Shown here: positions 16,368 to 25,834 of the stretch, one piece after another
Layout: each line of letters begins with the position of its first letter
Numbering within the stretch: position 1 is the first letter of the stretch
Assembly: GCF_019800005.1 (NCBI RefSeq)
Contig: NZ_JABGCL010000012.1
Location: forward strand, 62,001 to 126,000
Length of the DNA: 64,000 nt
Origin: Geminicoccus harenae
GTDB lineage: Bacteria > Pseudomonadota > Alphaproteobacteria > Geminicoccales > Geminicoccaceae
Direction of reading: 5' to 3'
The notes under the pieces: generated by a model
What the model saw: only the letters and a program-made list of their open reading frames with translations
Told to the model about the DNA's origin: nothing
The model's database searches: none
Program-made: the position numbers and the translations under genes

Positions 16368-18431
16368 TTGCCGGCAGCACCGATACCCGCGGACGAAGAC
16401 CTGCGCCTGGAATCGCTGCGGGCCGGCCGGATCCTGGACACGCCAGCCGATCCCCGGCTGGACGCGATCACCCGGATGGCGGCGCGGCGGTGCAACGTGC
16501 CGATCGCGCTGGTCGGCCTGGTCGACGAGAGCCGGCAATGGCTCAAGTCGGCGGTGGGCCTGCCCGCCGGCAGCCAGACGCCGCCCATGCACTCCATGTG
16601 CGCCTATGCGGTGCTCGATCCCGACCAGCCGCTGGTGATCCCGGACACGCAGCTCGACCCGCGCACGGCGACCAACCCGATGGTCACCGGCGCCATGAGC
16701 GTGCGCTTCTATGCCGGCATCCCGTTGCGCGCCGAGGACGGCCATGTGCTCGGCGCGCTATGCATCGCCGACACGCGCCCGCGCCAGCTCCGGCCGGAGG
16801 AACTGGGCGACCTCGTCGACCTGGCGGCGAGCGTCAGCGGGATCCTCGCCCTGTACCGGAGCATGACCGCGCTTGAGGAAAGCGAGGCGGAGGCACGGCG
16901 GCTCGCGGCGGAGGCGGAGGAGGCACGGCGTCTGGCCGAGGCTGCGGCGAGCAGCCGTTCGACGTTCCTGGCGGCGATGAGCCACGAGATCCGCACCCCG
17001 CTCACCGGCGTGCTGGGGATGGTCGATCTGCTGGCCGACGAGGCGCTGACCGACCGCCAGGCGCATTATCTGAGTGCGATCCGCACGTCGGGGCGCCACC
17101 TGCTCAACGTGGTGAACGAGATCCTGGACTATTCCCGGATCGAGGCCGACGGCCTGGCCCTGGAGGAAGTCGACTTCACCCTCGAGGAGCTGGTGGAGCA
17201 GCTCCGCTCCATTCTGGGCCCGCAGGCGGCCGATCGCGGCCTGCGACTGGATTTCGACCTGCCGGACGGGCCTTTGCCGGTGCTGCGGGGCGATCCCACC
17301 CGGCTGCGCCAGGTCATGGTCAACCTGATCGGCAACGGGCTGAAGTTCACGAGCGAGGGCGGGGTCCGGCTGGGGGTCCGGCTCGGCCCGGCGGGCGAGG
17401 CCGGGTGGCGGGTGAACTTCGTGGTCGCCGACACCGGAATCGGCATTCCCAAGGAACGGCAGGCCGATCTGTTCAAGCCGTTCAGCCAGGCGGAGATCTC
17501 GACCAGCCGCCACTATGGCGGCACCGGCCTGGGCCTCGCGATCTGCGGCAGGCTGATCGCCGCGATGGACGGGCAGATCACGCTGGACAGCGTGCCGGGC
17601 AAGGGCAGCACCTTTCATGTCTACGTACCGCTCGGTGCCGGCGCCGTGCGGCCGGCGAGTGCCGCACCCGAAGCGGTGCCGGGAGGCAAAGCGCTGGACG
17701 TGCTGGTGGCCGAGGACGTGGCGGTCAACCGCGACCTGCTCCAGACCGTGCTGACGCGCCATGGCCACCGGGTCGAGTTCGCCGAGAACGGTGCCGAGGC
17801 GGTCGCGAAGCTGAAGGAGCGGGCGTTCGACGTCGTGCTGATGGACGTGCAGATGCCGGTCATGGACGGGATCGAGGCGACCCGCCGGATCCGCGCCAGC
17901 CAGGCAGCCGCCAGCCGGGTGCCGATCCTCGGCCTGACCGCCAACGTCATGGCCGAGGAGCGCCAGCGCTGCCTCGCCGCGGGCATGGACCAGGTGCTGA
18001 GCAAGCCGTTCGTCTGGCCGGAGCTGCTGGCAGCCCTTGGCGGCATCGGCGGCTCCGTCCAGGGCCCGGCCGAGCTGCCGGTGGACGAGCCTCCAGGCGA
18101 GCTGATCGATGCCGTGCTCCTGGCCAAGCTCCAGGCGGCGGTCGGGCCCGAGCGGTTCACGCAGTTCCTCCAGAGCGCAATCCAGACCGCCGTGACCGTC
18201 TATGCCGAGATGCTGGACCAGCAGGAGGATCCCGAGCACCTGGCGGGGCTGGCCCATCGCCTGGCCGGCTCGGCACCCAGCTTCGGCCTGACCGGCATCG
18301 GCAGGATCGCCCGCGAGCTGGAACGGCGGAGCCGGGAGCGGCTGGACGTCGCGGCCTTGCTCGACCGGCTGGGCGACGCACTGGCCGGCACCCGGCAGGC
18401 ACTCGTCGACGGCGGCCACCTGCCCGGCTGA
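16368..18431 (+). CDS. Hybrid sensor histidine kinase: GAF-HisKA-HATPase-REC-HPt
   Basis: The 687-residue cytosolic protein has a GAF domain (about 15-165), a coiled coil rich in Glu/Ala/Arg (168-196), HisKA with His-206 in MSHEIRTPLTGVLGM, a HATPase domain (N box NLIGNGLKF, G boxes DTGIGI and GGTGLGLAI), a receiver with Asp-493 in VVLMDVQMPVMDG and Lys-546, and a C-terminal HPt with His-630 in LAHRLAGSA. It can carry the whole phosphorelay to an external response regulator, which is not encoded nearby. It starts at TTG with GGAGGAG just upstream. It has no membrane segment, so it senses an internal cue. Confidence 0.9.
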   Translation: MPAAPIPADEDLRLESLRAGRILDTPADPRLDAITRMAARRCNVPIALVGLVDESRQWLKSAVGLPAGSQTPPMHSMCAYAVLDPDQPLVIPDTQLDPRTATNPMVTGAMSVRFYAGIPLRAEDGHVLGALCIADTRPRQLRPEELGDLVDLAASVSGILALYRSMTALEESEAEARRLAAEAEEARRLAEAAASSRSTFLAAMSHEIRTPLTGVLGMVDLLADEALTDRQAHYLSAIRTSGRHLLNVVNEILDYSRIEADGLALEEVDFTLEELVEQLRSILGPQAADRGLRLDFDLPDGPLPVLRGDPTRLRQVMVNLIGNGLKFTSEGGVRLGVRLGPAGEAGWRVNFVVADTGIGIPKERQADLFKPFSQAEISTSRHYGGTGLGLAICGRLIAAMDGQITLDSVPGKGSTFHVYVPLGAGAVRPASAAPEAVPGGKALDVLVAEDVAVNRDLLQTVLTRHGHRVEFAENGAEAVAKLKERAFDVVLMDVQMPVMDGIEATRRIRASQAAASRVPILGLTANVMAEERQRCLAAGMDQVLSKPFVWPELLAALGGIGGSVQGPAELPVDEPPGELIDAVLLAKLQAAVGPERFTQFLQSAIQTAVTVYAEMLDQQEDPEHLAGLAHRLAGSAPSFGLTGIGRIARELERRSRERLDVAALLDRLGDALAGTRQALVDGGHLPG

Positions 18432-18543
18432 CCCGGCCTCCAGCGCAGAAAGTCCGCGGCCTTCGGCAACGAGCGGCGCCCTGACGGATTAATGACCAGC
18501 GGGTCGTGTCCGAACGGGCGGGCATGGGGCAGCGGAGGCCTGG

Positions 18544-20970
18544 ATGGTCAAGAAGATCCTGATCGGGCTGGCGGTCCTGGTAGTGCTGCTGGTGGGCGGC
18601 GCCGCCGTCGCGTTCTGGACGGTCGATCCGAACGTCCTCAAGCCATATGCGGAGCGGGCGGTCAGCTCCGCGCTCGGCCGGCCGTTCCGGATCGCCGGCG
18701 ACCTGGAGATCGAGCGCGGCTGGATCATCAGGATCCGTGCCCACGACGTCCGTCTCGGCAACGCCGAGTGGAGCGACCGGGGGGACATGGCGACGGTCCA
18801 GACCGTCGAGGCGAGCCTGGACCTGTGGGACCTGATCACGGCGCAGCGGATCACCATTCCCGAGCTGACCCTGGATCGCCCGGTCGCCAGCCTCGAGCGC
18901 AACGAGCAGGGCGAGGCGAACTGGCAGTTCGGAGGGCAGCAGGATCAGCCCGCTGCCGACGATCAAGCCTCCGGCCCGCCGAGCCTGCCCTATGTCGGCC
19001 GGCTGACGGTGCGCGACGCGCAGATTGCCTATCGCGATGCTCAGGCCGACCAGGAGTTCTCCGCGAGCCTCGCCAGCCTGACCGCCAACTCCGAGGGAGG
19101 CCCGGACCAGCAGGCCGGCTGGCTCATGCGCACGAATGCCCAGGACCTGAAGGTGACCAACGCCGGCTGGAGCGGCCAGGCCGGGCAGCTCCTCTCGGTG
19201 AGCGGCGTCGAGACCAGCCTGGACGTCCAGGATTTCCTGAACGAGGGGCAGATCACGATCCCCGAGGTTACCGTCGACCGGCCGGTGGTCCATCTGGAGC
19301 GGGACGAGCAGGGCCGGACGAACTGGCAGGTCGGTCCCGAGCAGCAAGCGGAGGCGGCCGAGGCGGCCGCGGAAGCGGCACCCGATGACCGTGCGGAACT
19401 GCCCTTCGTCGGCAAGCTGACGGTGCGGGATGCAGAGGTCACCTACCGCGATGCCCAGTCCGGCCGGGACATCGCGTCGACCTTGAGCCTGGCGGCGGAG
19501 TCGCAGGGGGAAGGCGACCGGATGAAGCTGCAGGGGGAGGGGCAGGTCAACGACCTTCCCGTGAAGCTGGACGGCACCTTCGGCTCCTACCGGATGCTCG
19601 CCGGGTCCGAGCAGCCGTTCCCGGTCCAGGGCACGCTGACCATCGGGCAGTCGCGGGTGGCCCTGGACGGCACGATCGCCGACCCGGCCAGCCTGGAGGG
19701 TGTCGATCTGCAGACCGACATCGCCGCCCAGGACCTTTCCAGGGCCATGGAGATGGTCGGCGTGCCGGTACCGGAAATTCCCCCCTTCGACCTGGACGGC
19801 CACCTCACCTACCGCAACGGCGAGGCGAGGCTGGAGAACCTGCACGGCCGGGTCGGCGACAGCGACATCGCGGGCTCAGCCGCGTTCACACCGGGCGAGG
19901 AACGCCCGAAGGTCTTTGCCGACCTCACCTCGGAGAGCCTGGATCTGGATGACCTGAGCGGCCTGATCGGCAAGGCACCGGAGGCGGGCCCCGGCGAGAC
20001 GGCGTCGCCCGAGCAGGAACAGCAGGCGCAGGCCGAGGAGGACGATCCCCATGTCATCCCCGATCCTTCGCTCCATGCGGATGCCTGGGATGCCGTCGAC
20101 GCGGATGTCCATTTCCGCGGCAAGCGGATCCGCGCCCAGGGCGTGCCGCTCGACGACGTGGACGTACATCTGTTCATGGAGGAAGGGCGCCTGCGCATCG
20201 ATCCGCTCAAGGCAGGGATCGCGGGCGCTACGGTGGATGGCTATCTCGCGGCGGATGGCCAGCGCAATCCGCCGGCGGTCGAGCTCGACCTCTCCGGCAG
20301 CGGCCTGGACCTGCAGCGGTTCCTCGGCGAGTTCGACCTGGAGCAGTATGGCAGCGGCCGGATGTCGGCCCGGGTCGCGCTGAAAGGCGAGGGCGACAGC
20401 CTGCGCAGCGTTCTGGACACGAGCCAGGGCCAGATGGCGGTCATCATGGAGAAGGGCGAGATCACCGCATTGCTGATCGAGGCGCTGGGCCTCGATCCGG
20501 CCGAGATCCTGCCCGTCCTGTTCGGGGGAACCGAGCCCGGATCGGGCGAGCGCCTGTTCGGCGTGCGCTGCATGGTCGTCGATCTGCAGGTGGCGGATGG
20601 TATCGCGCGCAGCCAGAACATCGTGCTGGACACCACCGACAGCGTGATCACCGCGAAAGGCGGCGTGAACCTGTCCACCGAGGCGATCCAGCTGGATTTC
20701 GAGCCTCACCCCAAGGACACCAGCATCTTCGCGTCACCTGCACCCGTCTATATCCGCGGCAGCTTCGGCGAGCCCAGCGTCATGCCCGATCCGACGCCCG
20801 CGATCGTCCGTGGCGCTGCCGCCGTCGCGGTCGGCATCGTGCTGACGCCACTGGCCTCCTTCCTGCCCTTCATCGACATCGGCACTGCCGAGGATGCGCC
20901 ATGCGCCGAATTGATCAGCAAGGCCCGGGACGAGAACGCGCCTGAGCCTGAGCCGGCCGAGGGTCAATGA
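18544..20970 (+). CDS. AsmA family protein with an internal ~115-residue duplication
   Basis: The 808-residue protein has one N-terminal membrane helix (ILIGLAVLVVLLVGGAAVAF) and a long periplasmic part of the AsmA type, a family linked to phospholipid transport and outer-membrane assembly. GRPFRIAGDLEIERGW near residue 45 and the C-terminal SVITAKGGVNLSTEAIQLDFEPHPKD are family marks. Residues about 67-175 and 199-315 are two copies of one module: ITIPELTLDRPV / ITIPEVTVDRPV, LPYVGRLTVRDAQIAYRDAQ / LPFVGKLTVRDAEVTYRDAQ. Glu/Gln/Ala-rich linkers separate the modules. The ATG at 18544 follows GCGGAGG. Confidence 0.88.
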   Translation: MVKKILIGLAVLVVLLVGGAAVAFWTVDPNVLKPYAERAVSSALGRPFRIAGDLEIERGWIIRIRAHDVRLGNAEWSDRGDMATVQTVEASLDLWDLITAQRITIPELTLDRPVASLERNEQGEANWQFGGQQDQPAADDQASGPPSLPYVGRLTVRDAQIAYRDAQADQEFSASLASLTANSEGGPDQQAGWLMRTNAQDLKVTNAGWSGQAGQLLSVSGVETSLDVQDFLNEGQITIPEVTVDRPVVHLERDEQGRTNWQVGPEQQAEAAEAAAEAAPDDRAELPFVGKLTVRDAEVTYRDAQSGRDIASTLSLAAESQGEGDRMKLQGEGQVNDLPVKLDGTFGSYRMLAGSEQPFPVQGTLTIGQSRVALDGTIADPASLEGVDLQTDIAAQDLSRAMEMVGVPVPEIPPFDLDGHLTYRNGEARLENLHGRVGDSDIAGSAAFTPGEERPKVFADLTSESLDLDDLSGLIGKAPEAGPGETASPEQEQQAQAEEDDPHVIPDPSLHADAWDAVDADVHFRGKRIRAQGVPLDDVDVHLFMEEGRLRIDPLKAGIAGATVDGYLAADGQRNPPAVELDLSGSGLDLQRFLGEFDLEQYGSGRMSARVALKGEGDSLRSVLDTSQGQMAVIMEKGEITALLIEALGLDPAEILPVLFGGTEPGSGERLFGVRCMVVDLQVADGIARSQNIVLDTTDSVITAKGGVNLSTEAIQLDFEPHPKDTSIFASPAPVYIRGSFGEPSVMPDPTPAIVRGAAAVAVGIVLTPLASFLPFIDIGTAEDAPCAELISKARDENAPEPEPAEGQ

Positions 20971-20979
20971 ACGCGGATC

Positions 20980-21008
20980 GGCCGGCCCCGGGAACTCCGG
21001 AGCCGGCC
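20980..21008. terminator. Hairpin between convergent AsmA and YdeP-type genes
   Basis: GGCCGGC at 20980-20986 pairs with GCCGGCC at 21002-21008 around a 15-base loop. It begins nine bases after the AsmA-like stop and lies 31 bases before the convergent gene's stop, so it could serve both. There is no T-run. Confidence 0.35.
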
Positions 21009-21039
21009 AACGTCATGAGGAGCGGAAAGGGCGCAATGC

Positions 21040-23343
21040 TCAGCCTGGCTGGGCCTGCATCGCGCCATTGCCGCTCTTGCGGATGCTGACCGGCACCGAC
21101 TTCACCGCCGGCACCTTGCTCTCCTCGGCATGGTGCCAGATCGGGACCAGCCCGTTGCACTCGGGATAATAGGCACCGATGCAGCCCTTCGGGATGTCGT
21201 AGCCGACCACCCGCAGCCCGCCGAACTCCCGGTGGACCTGATCGTGCGACTCGCCCACCAGGGTCACCGTCTCGCCCTCGGCCAGACCCAGGCGCGCCAT
21301 GTCGTCCGGGTTCACGAACACGACCATCCGCGTGCCTTCCACCCCGCGGAACCGGTCGCGATAGCCGTAGATCGTGGTGTTAAACTGGTCGTTGCTGCGC
21401 AGGGTGATCAGCCGAAGCATGTCCTCCGTCAGGTCCAGCCCGTGGCTGGTCATGCCCTCGGGCACAGCGAAATTGGCCTTGCCGGTATCGGTGTTCCACT
21501 TGCGCTCGCGGGCAGCGAGCGGCCGGGCGAAGCCGCCGGGGTGGAAGAGCCGCTGGTTGAAGTCCTTGAAGTCGTCGGGGTAGGTGGCCTCGATCGCGTC
21601 GCGGATCTTGCTGTAGTCGGCGACCCAGGCGTCCCAGTCGACCTTCGGGTTGGGGTCGAGCGTCGCCTTGGCCAGCCCGGCAACGATCGCGGGCTCGGAG
21701 CGCAGATGCTCGCTGATCGGCGTCGCGACCGGCCGCGAGCCATGGATGCGCGCGGTGCTGTCCTCCATCGACACGACCTGCGGCCCGGTCGCCTGCTGGT
21801 CGGTCTCGGTCCGGCCCAGACAGGGCAGGATGTAGGAGATCTCGCTGGTCACCAGGTGGCTGCGGTTGAGCTTGGTCGAGACCTGGACGTTCAGGCGCAT
21901 TTTCCGCCAGCCTTCCTCCAGCTGGTCCCGATCGGGTGCCGCGCGGACGAAGTTGCCGCCCAGGCCGATGAAGGCCCGCACGCTGCCCTTCACGATGCCC
22001 TCGCAGGCATCCACCGTGCTGAAGCCTTCCCAGCGCGGCGGCTCGAACCCATAGAGTTCCTTCAGCCGGTCGAGCGGCACCAGCTCCGGCTTCTCCGCGA
22101 TGCCCACGGTGCGCTGGCCCTGCACGTTGGAGTGGCCGCGCACCGGCAGGATGCCTGCCCCCGGCTTACCGATATTGCCCTTGAGCAGGAGCAGGTTGAC
22201 CAGCATCCGCACGGTCTCGACCCCCTTGCGGTGCTGGGTCAGGCCCATGCCGTACATGGCCATGGTCGCCTGCGAGCGCGCGTAGATCCGGGCGGTCTCC
22301 TCGAGGTCGGCTCGCTTCAGGCCGGAATGATGCTCGATCTCCTTCCAGCTGGCCGCCCGCGCCTTGTCGGCAAATGCCTCGAAGCCGTGCGTGTGCTCCC
22401 GGATGAAGGCGTGGTCGAGCACCAGAGGCTGGCCCTTGGCCATGGCCTCGTCGTCCAGGGTGATCAGCGCCTTGCAGATCCCCATGATCGCCGCGATGTC
22501 GCCGCCCGCTTCCACCTGGAAGTAGTGCGAGCTGATCCGGGTCTCCTGGCCCAGGACCATCTCGGTCGGGCTCTGCGGGTTGGTGAACCGCTCCAGCCCC
22601 CGCTCGCGCAAAGGATTGAAGGTGATGATCGGCACGTCGCGCCGGCTCACGCTCTGGAGCTGGTGCAGCATGCGCGGGCTGTTGGTGCCGACGTTCTGGC
22701 CGAAGAACAGGAGGCACTCGGTGTCCTCGAAATCCTCCAGGCCCACCGTGCCGACCGGCACGCCGATGCTCTTGGGCAGGGCCACCGAGGTCGATTCGTG
22801 GCACATGTTCGAGCTGTCCGGCAGGTTGTTGCTGCCGAACAGCCGGGCGAACAGCTGGTACATGTAGGACGCCTCGAGCGAGGCGCGACCCGAGGTGTAG
22901 AACACCGCGGCATGGGGATCGAGGGCGCGCAGCTCGCGCCCGATCTCGACGAAGGCGTCCGGCCAGCCGACCGGGACATATTTGTCGCTGGCACGGTCGT
23001 AGCGCAGCGGCTGGGTGAGCCGGCCGGCCTCCTCCAGGTCGTGGTCGGGCCAGGAGAGCAGCTCGGTGACCGTGTGCCTGGCGAAGAATTCGGGGCCGAT
23101 CGTCTTGGTGGTCAGCTCCCAGGCGGTGGCCTTCGCCCCGTTCTCGCAGAACTCGGCCGGGTGCGGATCGGCGGGCTTCGCCCAGGCGCAGCTCACGCAC
23201 ATGAAGCCGCCGGTCTTGTTCTGGTGCGGCAGGGCCGCGGTGACCCTGGCCACGCCCTCCCGGCCGACATGGCGCATCACCGACTGCGCCGAGCCCCAGC
23301 CGCCTGCCGGACTCTCGTAGGGCTTGATGGTGACTTTGCTCAT
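21040..23343 (-). CDS. FdhF/YdeP family molybdopterin oxidoreductase
   Basis: The 767-residue protein belongs to the YdeP branch of formate-dehydrogenase-like enzymes. Landmarks are GGFMCVSCAWAKP near residue 46, FYTSGRASLEASYMYQLFARLFGSNN, the MGLTQHRKGVET motif, and the C-terminal molybdopterin-binding domain (LITLRSNDQFNTTIYGYRDRF). It binds bis-MGD; the physiological substrate of this branch is unknown, although E. coli YdeP is tied to acid resistance. No FdhD or electron-transfer subunit is next to it. Confidence 0.88.
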   Translation of the reverse strand: MSKVTIKPYESPAGGWGSAQSVMRHVGREGVARVTAALPHQNKTGGFMCVSCAWAKPADPHPAEFCENGAKATAWELTTKTIGPEFFARHTVTELLSWPDHDLEEAGRLTQPLRYDRASDKYVPVGWPDAFVEIGRELRALDPHAAVFYTSGRASLEASYMYQLFARLFGSNNLPDSSNMCHESTSVALPKSIGVPVGTVGLEDFEDTECLLFFGQNVGTNSPRMLHQLQSVSRRDVPIITFNPLRERGLERFTNPQSPTEMVLGQETRISSHYFQVEAGGDIAAIMGICKALITLDDEAMAKGQPLVLDHAFIREHTHGFEAFADKARAASWKEIEHHSGLKRADLEETARIYARSQATMAMYGMGLTQHRKGVETVRMLVNLLLLKGNIGKPGAGILPVRGHSNVQGQRTVGIAEKPELVPLDRLKELYGFEPPRWEGFSTVDACEGIVKGSVRAFIGLGGNFVRAAPDRDQLEEGWRKMRLNVQVSTKLNRSHLVTSEISYILPCLGRTETDQQATGPQVVSMEDSTARIHGSRPVATPISEHLRSEPAIVAGLAKATLDPNPKVDWDAWVADYSKIRDAIEATYPDDFKDFNQRLFHPGGFARPLAARERKWNTDTGKANFAVPEGMTSHGLDLTEDMLRLITLRSNDQFNTTIYGYRDRFRGVEGTRMVVFVNPDDMARLGLAEGETVTLVGESHDQVHREFGGLRVVGYDIPKGCIGAYYPECNGLVPIWHHAEESKVPAVKSVPVSIRKSGNGAMQAQPG

Positions 23344-23495
23344 GCGCCGGCCCTTCCTTGTGCGTGCCTGCCGGGCTCGGCCCAGCAGACGGTCCCCTCA
23401 AAGGAACCTAACGCGCCGCACGCAGAAGAGTTGCGCTCCTGTTAGCCATTTCAGATTGCAGGCCAAGCCCCGGAACAGGCGTGGCTTCTGCTTCT

Positions 23496-24659
23496 TCAGC
23501 CGGTCAGGACCAGCTTGGTGAACCGGTTCAGATAGGCCTCGTTCAGCTCGATGCCGAGGCCGGGTGCCGTGGGTGCCGCCAGCCGGCCGTTCCTGGCTTT
23601 CCGCTCATACGGCTCGGCCACGATGTCGTAGCGGCCGTCCGGCCAGTAGGGAAACCACTCCAGGATGATGAAGTTCGGCATGGCGAACACGGCATGGACG
23701 GCGGCCGCGGTCGCCACCGGGGCACCGCAATTATGCGGCTGTACATGGAGATTATAGACCTCGGCCATGGCGGCGATCTTCATCATCTCGCTGATGCCGC
23801 CGCACAGGCCGATGTCGGGCTGGAGGATGTCCAGCGCCTGGCGCTCGATGAAGGGGCGGAACTGGTAGCGGGTATAGAGCCGCTCGCCGCCGGCGATCGG
23901 GATCGGCACCGCTTCCCCGACCTTGACCATGGAATCGAAATTCCCCGGGTCGACCGGCTCCTCGTAGAAGAACGGCCGGTACTCGGCGAGCATCCGCCCA
24001 TAGGTGATGGCGTCGGTGGTGCCGAGATTGCCGTGGATGTCCAGGCAGATGTCGAAGTCGGGGCCGGCCGCCTCCCGGATCGCCCGGACCCGGTCCACGG
24101 CCAGCAGCGCCCAGTCGCGCGGGATGTGCCGGTCGGGAAACTCGAACTGGCCGGCCTTGTTCATCTCGAACGGGTCGAGCTTGCAGGCGGTATAGCCCTC
24201 TTCCTGGATCTGGAGGACCCGCTCGGCCGCCTCTTCGGGCTTGGCCATCCTGGTGAACCAGCCATTGGCATAGAGCCGGATGTCGTCCCACATCCGCCCG
24301 CCCAGCAGGTCGCAGACCGGCCGACCCAGGGCCTTGCCCTTGATGTCCCAAAGCGTGTTGTCGATGGCGCTGATCGCCCCGAACAGGACGGGGCCGGGGC
24401 TCTGGCCCCAGAAGGTCTTGCGGTAGAGCCGGTCCCAGATGGCACCGATCTGGCGCGCATCCTGGCCCTTGAGGTGCCGCTCGAACAGTTGCGTCAGGGT
24501 GTGGATGGCGCCGCGGTTGCCATCGCCATAGGCCAGGCCCACCTCGCCGGCGCCATGGATACCAGCATCGGTGTCGATCCGGATGATCACTGGGTGCTGG
24601 CTGACATTGTGCGAGAGGCCGTAGTCGACGTCCCAGATGGTGAGGCCGGTGATCTTCAT
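23496..24659 (-). CDS. Enolase-superfamily (mandelate racemase type) acid-sugar dehydratase, copy 2
   Basis: The 387-residue enzyme has the capping domain and TIM barrel of the mandelate racemase subgroup. Likely metal ligands are Asp in CLDIHGN, Glu in YEEPVDP and Glu in GGERLYTRYQF; the general-base candidate is His in VQPHNCGAP. Such enzymes dehydrate sugar acids to 2-keto-3-deoxy products. It is the last gene of the TRAP operon, and its ATG overlaps the stop of the neighbouring paralogue by four bases (ATGA). The two share most of their length, so one likely arose by tandem duplication. Confidence 0.87.
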   Translation of the reverse strand: MKITGLTIWDVDYGLSHNVSQHPVIIRIDTDAGIHGAGEVGLAYGDGNRGAIHTLTQLFERHLKGQDARQIGAIWDRLYRKTFWGQSPGPVLFGAISAIDNTLWDIKGKALGRPVCDLLGGRMWDDIRLYANGWFTRMAKPEEAAERVLQIQEEGYTACKLDPFEMNKAGQFEFPDRHIPRDWALLAVDRVRAIREAAGPDFDICLDIHGNLGTTDAITYGRMLAEYRPFFYEEPVDPGNFDSMVKVGEAVPIPIAGGERLYTRYQFRPFIERQALDILQPDIGLCGGISEMMKIAAMAEVYNLHVQPHNCGAPVATAAAVHAVFAMPNFIILEWFPYWPDGRYDIVAEPYERKARNGRLAAPTAPGLGIELNEAYLNRFTKLVLTG

Positions 24660-25825
24660 GCCCGGCCTCCCACCACCAGCCTGTCGAAGCGTGCCAAATA
24701 GTCGTCGTTCAGCTCGATGCCGAGCCCCGGCCGTTCGGGGATCCGGTAGCGGCTGTTCCGTTGCCGGTGCTCGAGCGCATCGGTGACGATCGCGTAGCGC
24801 TCGTCGGTCCAGTAGGGAAACCATTCCATGATGATGAAGTTCGGGATGGCCGCATCGAGCTGCACGCCGGCCGCGGTCGAGACCGGGCCGCCGCAATTAT
24901 GCGGCTGGACGTGGAGATTGTAGGTCTCGGCATAAGCCGCGATCTTGCGCGCCTCGGTGATCCCGCCGCACAGGCCCATGTCCGGCTGAAGGATGTCGAG
25001 CGCCTGGCTCTCCAGATAGGGGCGGAACTGGTAGCGGGTGTAGAGCCGCTCGCCGGCCGCGATCGGGATCTTCACGTTCGCCGACACCTTCTTCATGCAG
25101 GCGACGTTCATGGGGTCGACCGGCTCCTCGTAGAAGAACGGTCGCGACGCTTCGAGCATCCGCCCGTAGGTGATGGCATCCGTGGTGCCGAGATTGCCGT
25201 GCAGGTCGAGCAGGATGTCGACGTCGGGGCCCACCGCGTCGCGGACCGCCTCGACGCGCCTGACCGCCATGATTGCCCAGTCCCGCTCGATATGCCGGCG
25301 CGGATAGCGCCATTCACCTTCCGGCGTGGTGCCGAACGGGTCGAACTTCAGCGCGTCGTAGCCGTCCGCCACGACCTTGAGTGCCGCCTCGGCATATTCC
25401 TCCGGCGCGTTCAGCCCGGTGTACCAGCCGTTCGCATAGACCCGGATCTCGTCGCGGAACTTCCCGCCGAGCAACTCATAGACCGGCACGCCCAGCGCCT
25501 TGCCCTTGATGTCCCAAAGGGCCTCGTCGATCGCGGACATCGCGCCATAGATGATCGGCCCGCCGCCCTGGCCCCAGAAGGTGCGGCGGAAGAAGGTCTC
25601 CCAGATCGATTCGATCCGGAACGGGTCGGCGCCGATCAGGAAGGTCTCGGCCAGAGTGCGGATCATGTGGATGCCGCCCTTGGTGCCGGTGCCGTAGGCC
25701 AGGCCCAGCTCACCGGCACCATAAATGCCCTCGTCCGTGTCGATCCGGACGATCACCGGGTTCCAGAAGGTGTGGAAGTCCCGGCCATAGTCGACGTCGT
25801 GGATCGTCACGGCGGTGATCTTCAT
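24656..25825 (-). CDS. Enolase-superfamily (mandelate racemase type) acid-sugar dehydratase, copy 1
   Basis: The 389-residue enzyme matches its downstream paralogue closely: MKITAVTIHDVDYG start, FWGQGGGPIIYGAMSAIDEALW, KFDPFG in the barrel, metal ligands in LDLHGN, EEPVDP and GERLYTRYQF, and HNCGGP. The pattern is that of hexonate or aldarate dehydratases; the exact substrate is not readable. It lies ten bases after dctM and is clearly in the same operon, so the imported solute is probably its substrate or a step away. Confidence 0.88.
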   Translation of the reverse strand: MKITAVTIHDVDYGRDFHTFWNPVIVRIDTDEGIYGAGELGLAYGTGTKGGIHMIRTLAETFLIGADPFRIESIWETFFRRTFWGQGGGPIIYGAMSAIDEALWDIKGKALGVPVYELLGGKFRDEIRVYANGWYTGLNAPEEYAEAALKVVADGYDALKFDPFGTTPEGEWRYPRRHIERDWAIMAVRRVEAVRDAVGPDVDILLDLHGNLGTTDAITYGRMLEASRPFFYEEPVDPMNVACMKKVSANVKIPIAAGERLYTRYQFRPYLESQALDILQPDMGLCGGITEARKIAAYAETYNLHVQPHNCGGPVSTAAGVQLDAAIPNFIIMEWFPYWTDERYAIVTDALEHRQRNSRYRIPERPGLGIELNDDYLARFDRLVVGGRA

Positions 25826-25834
25826 CGGGATTCC

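Noticed and set aside
21130..23445. A 771-codon plus-strand frame
   Set aside because: It is antisense to the YdeP-type oxidoreductase, which has clear family motifs, and shows no domain of its own.
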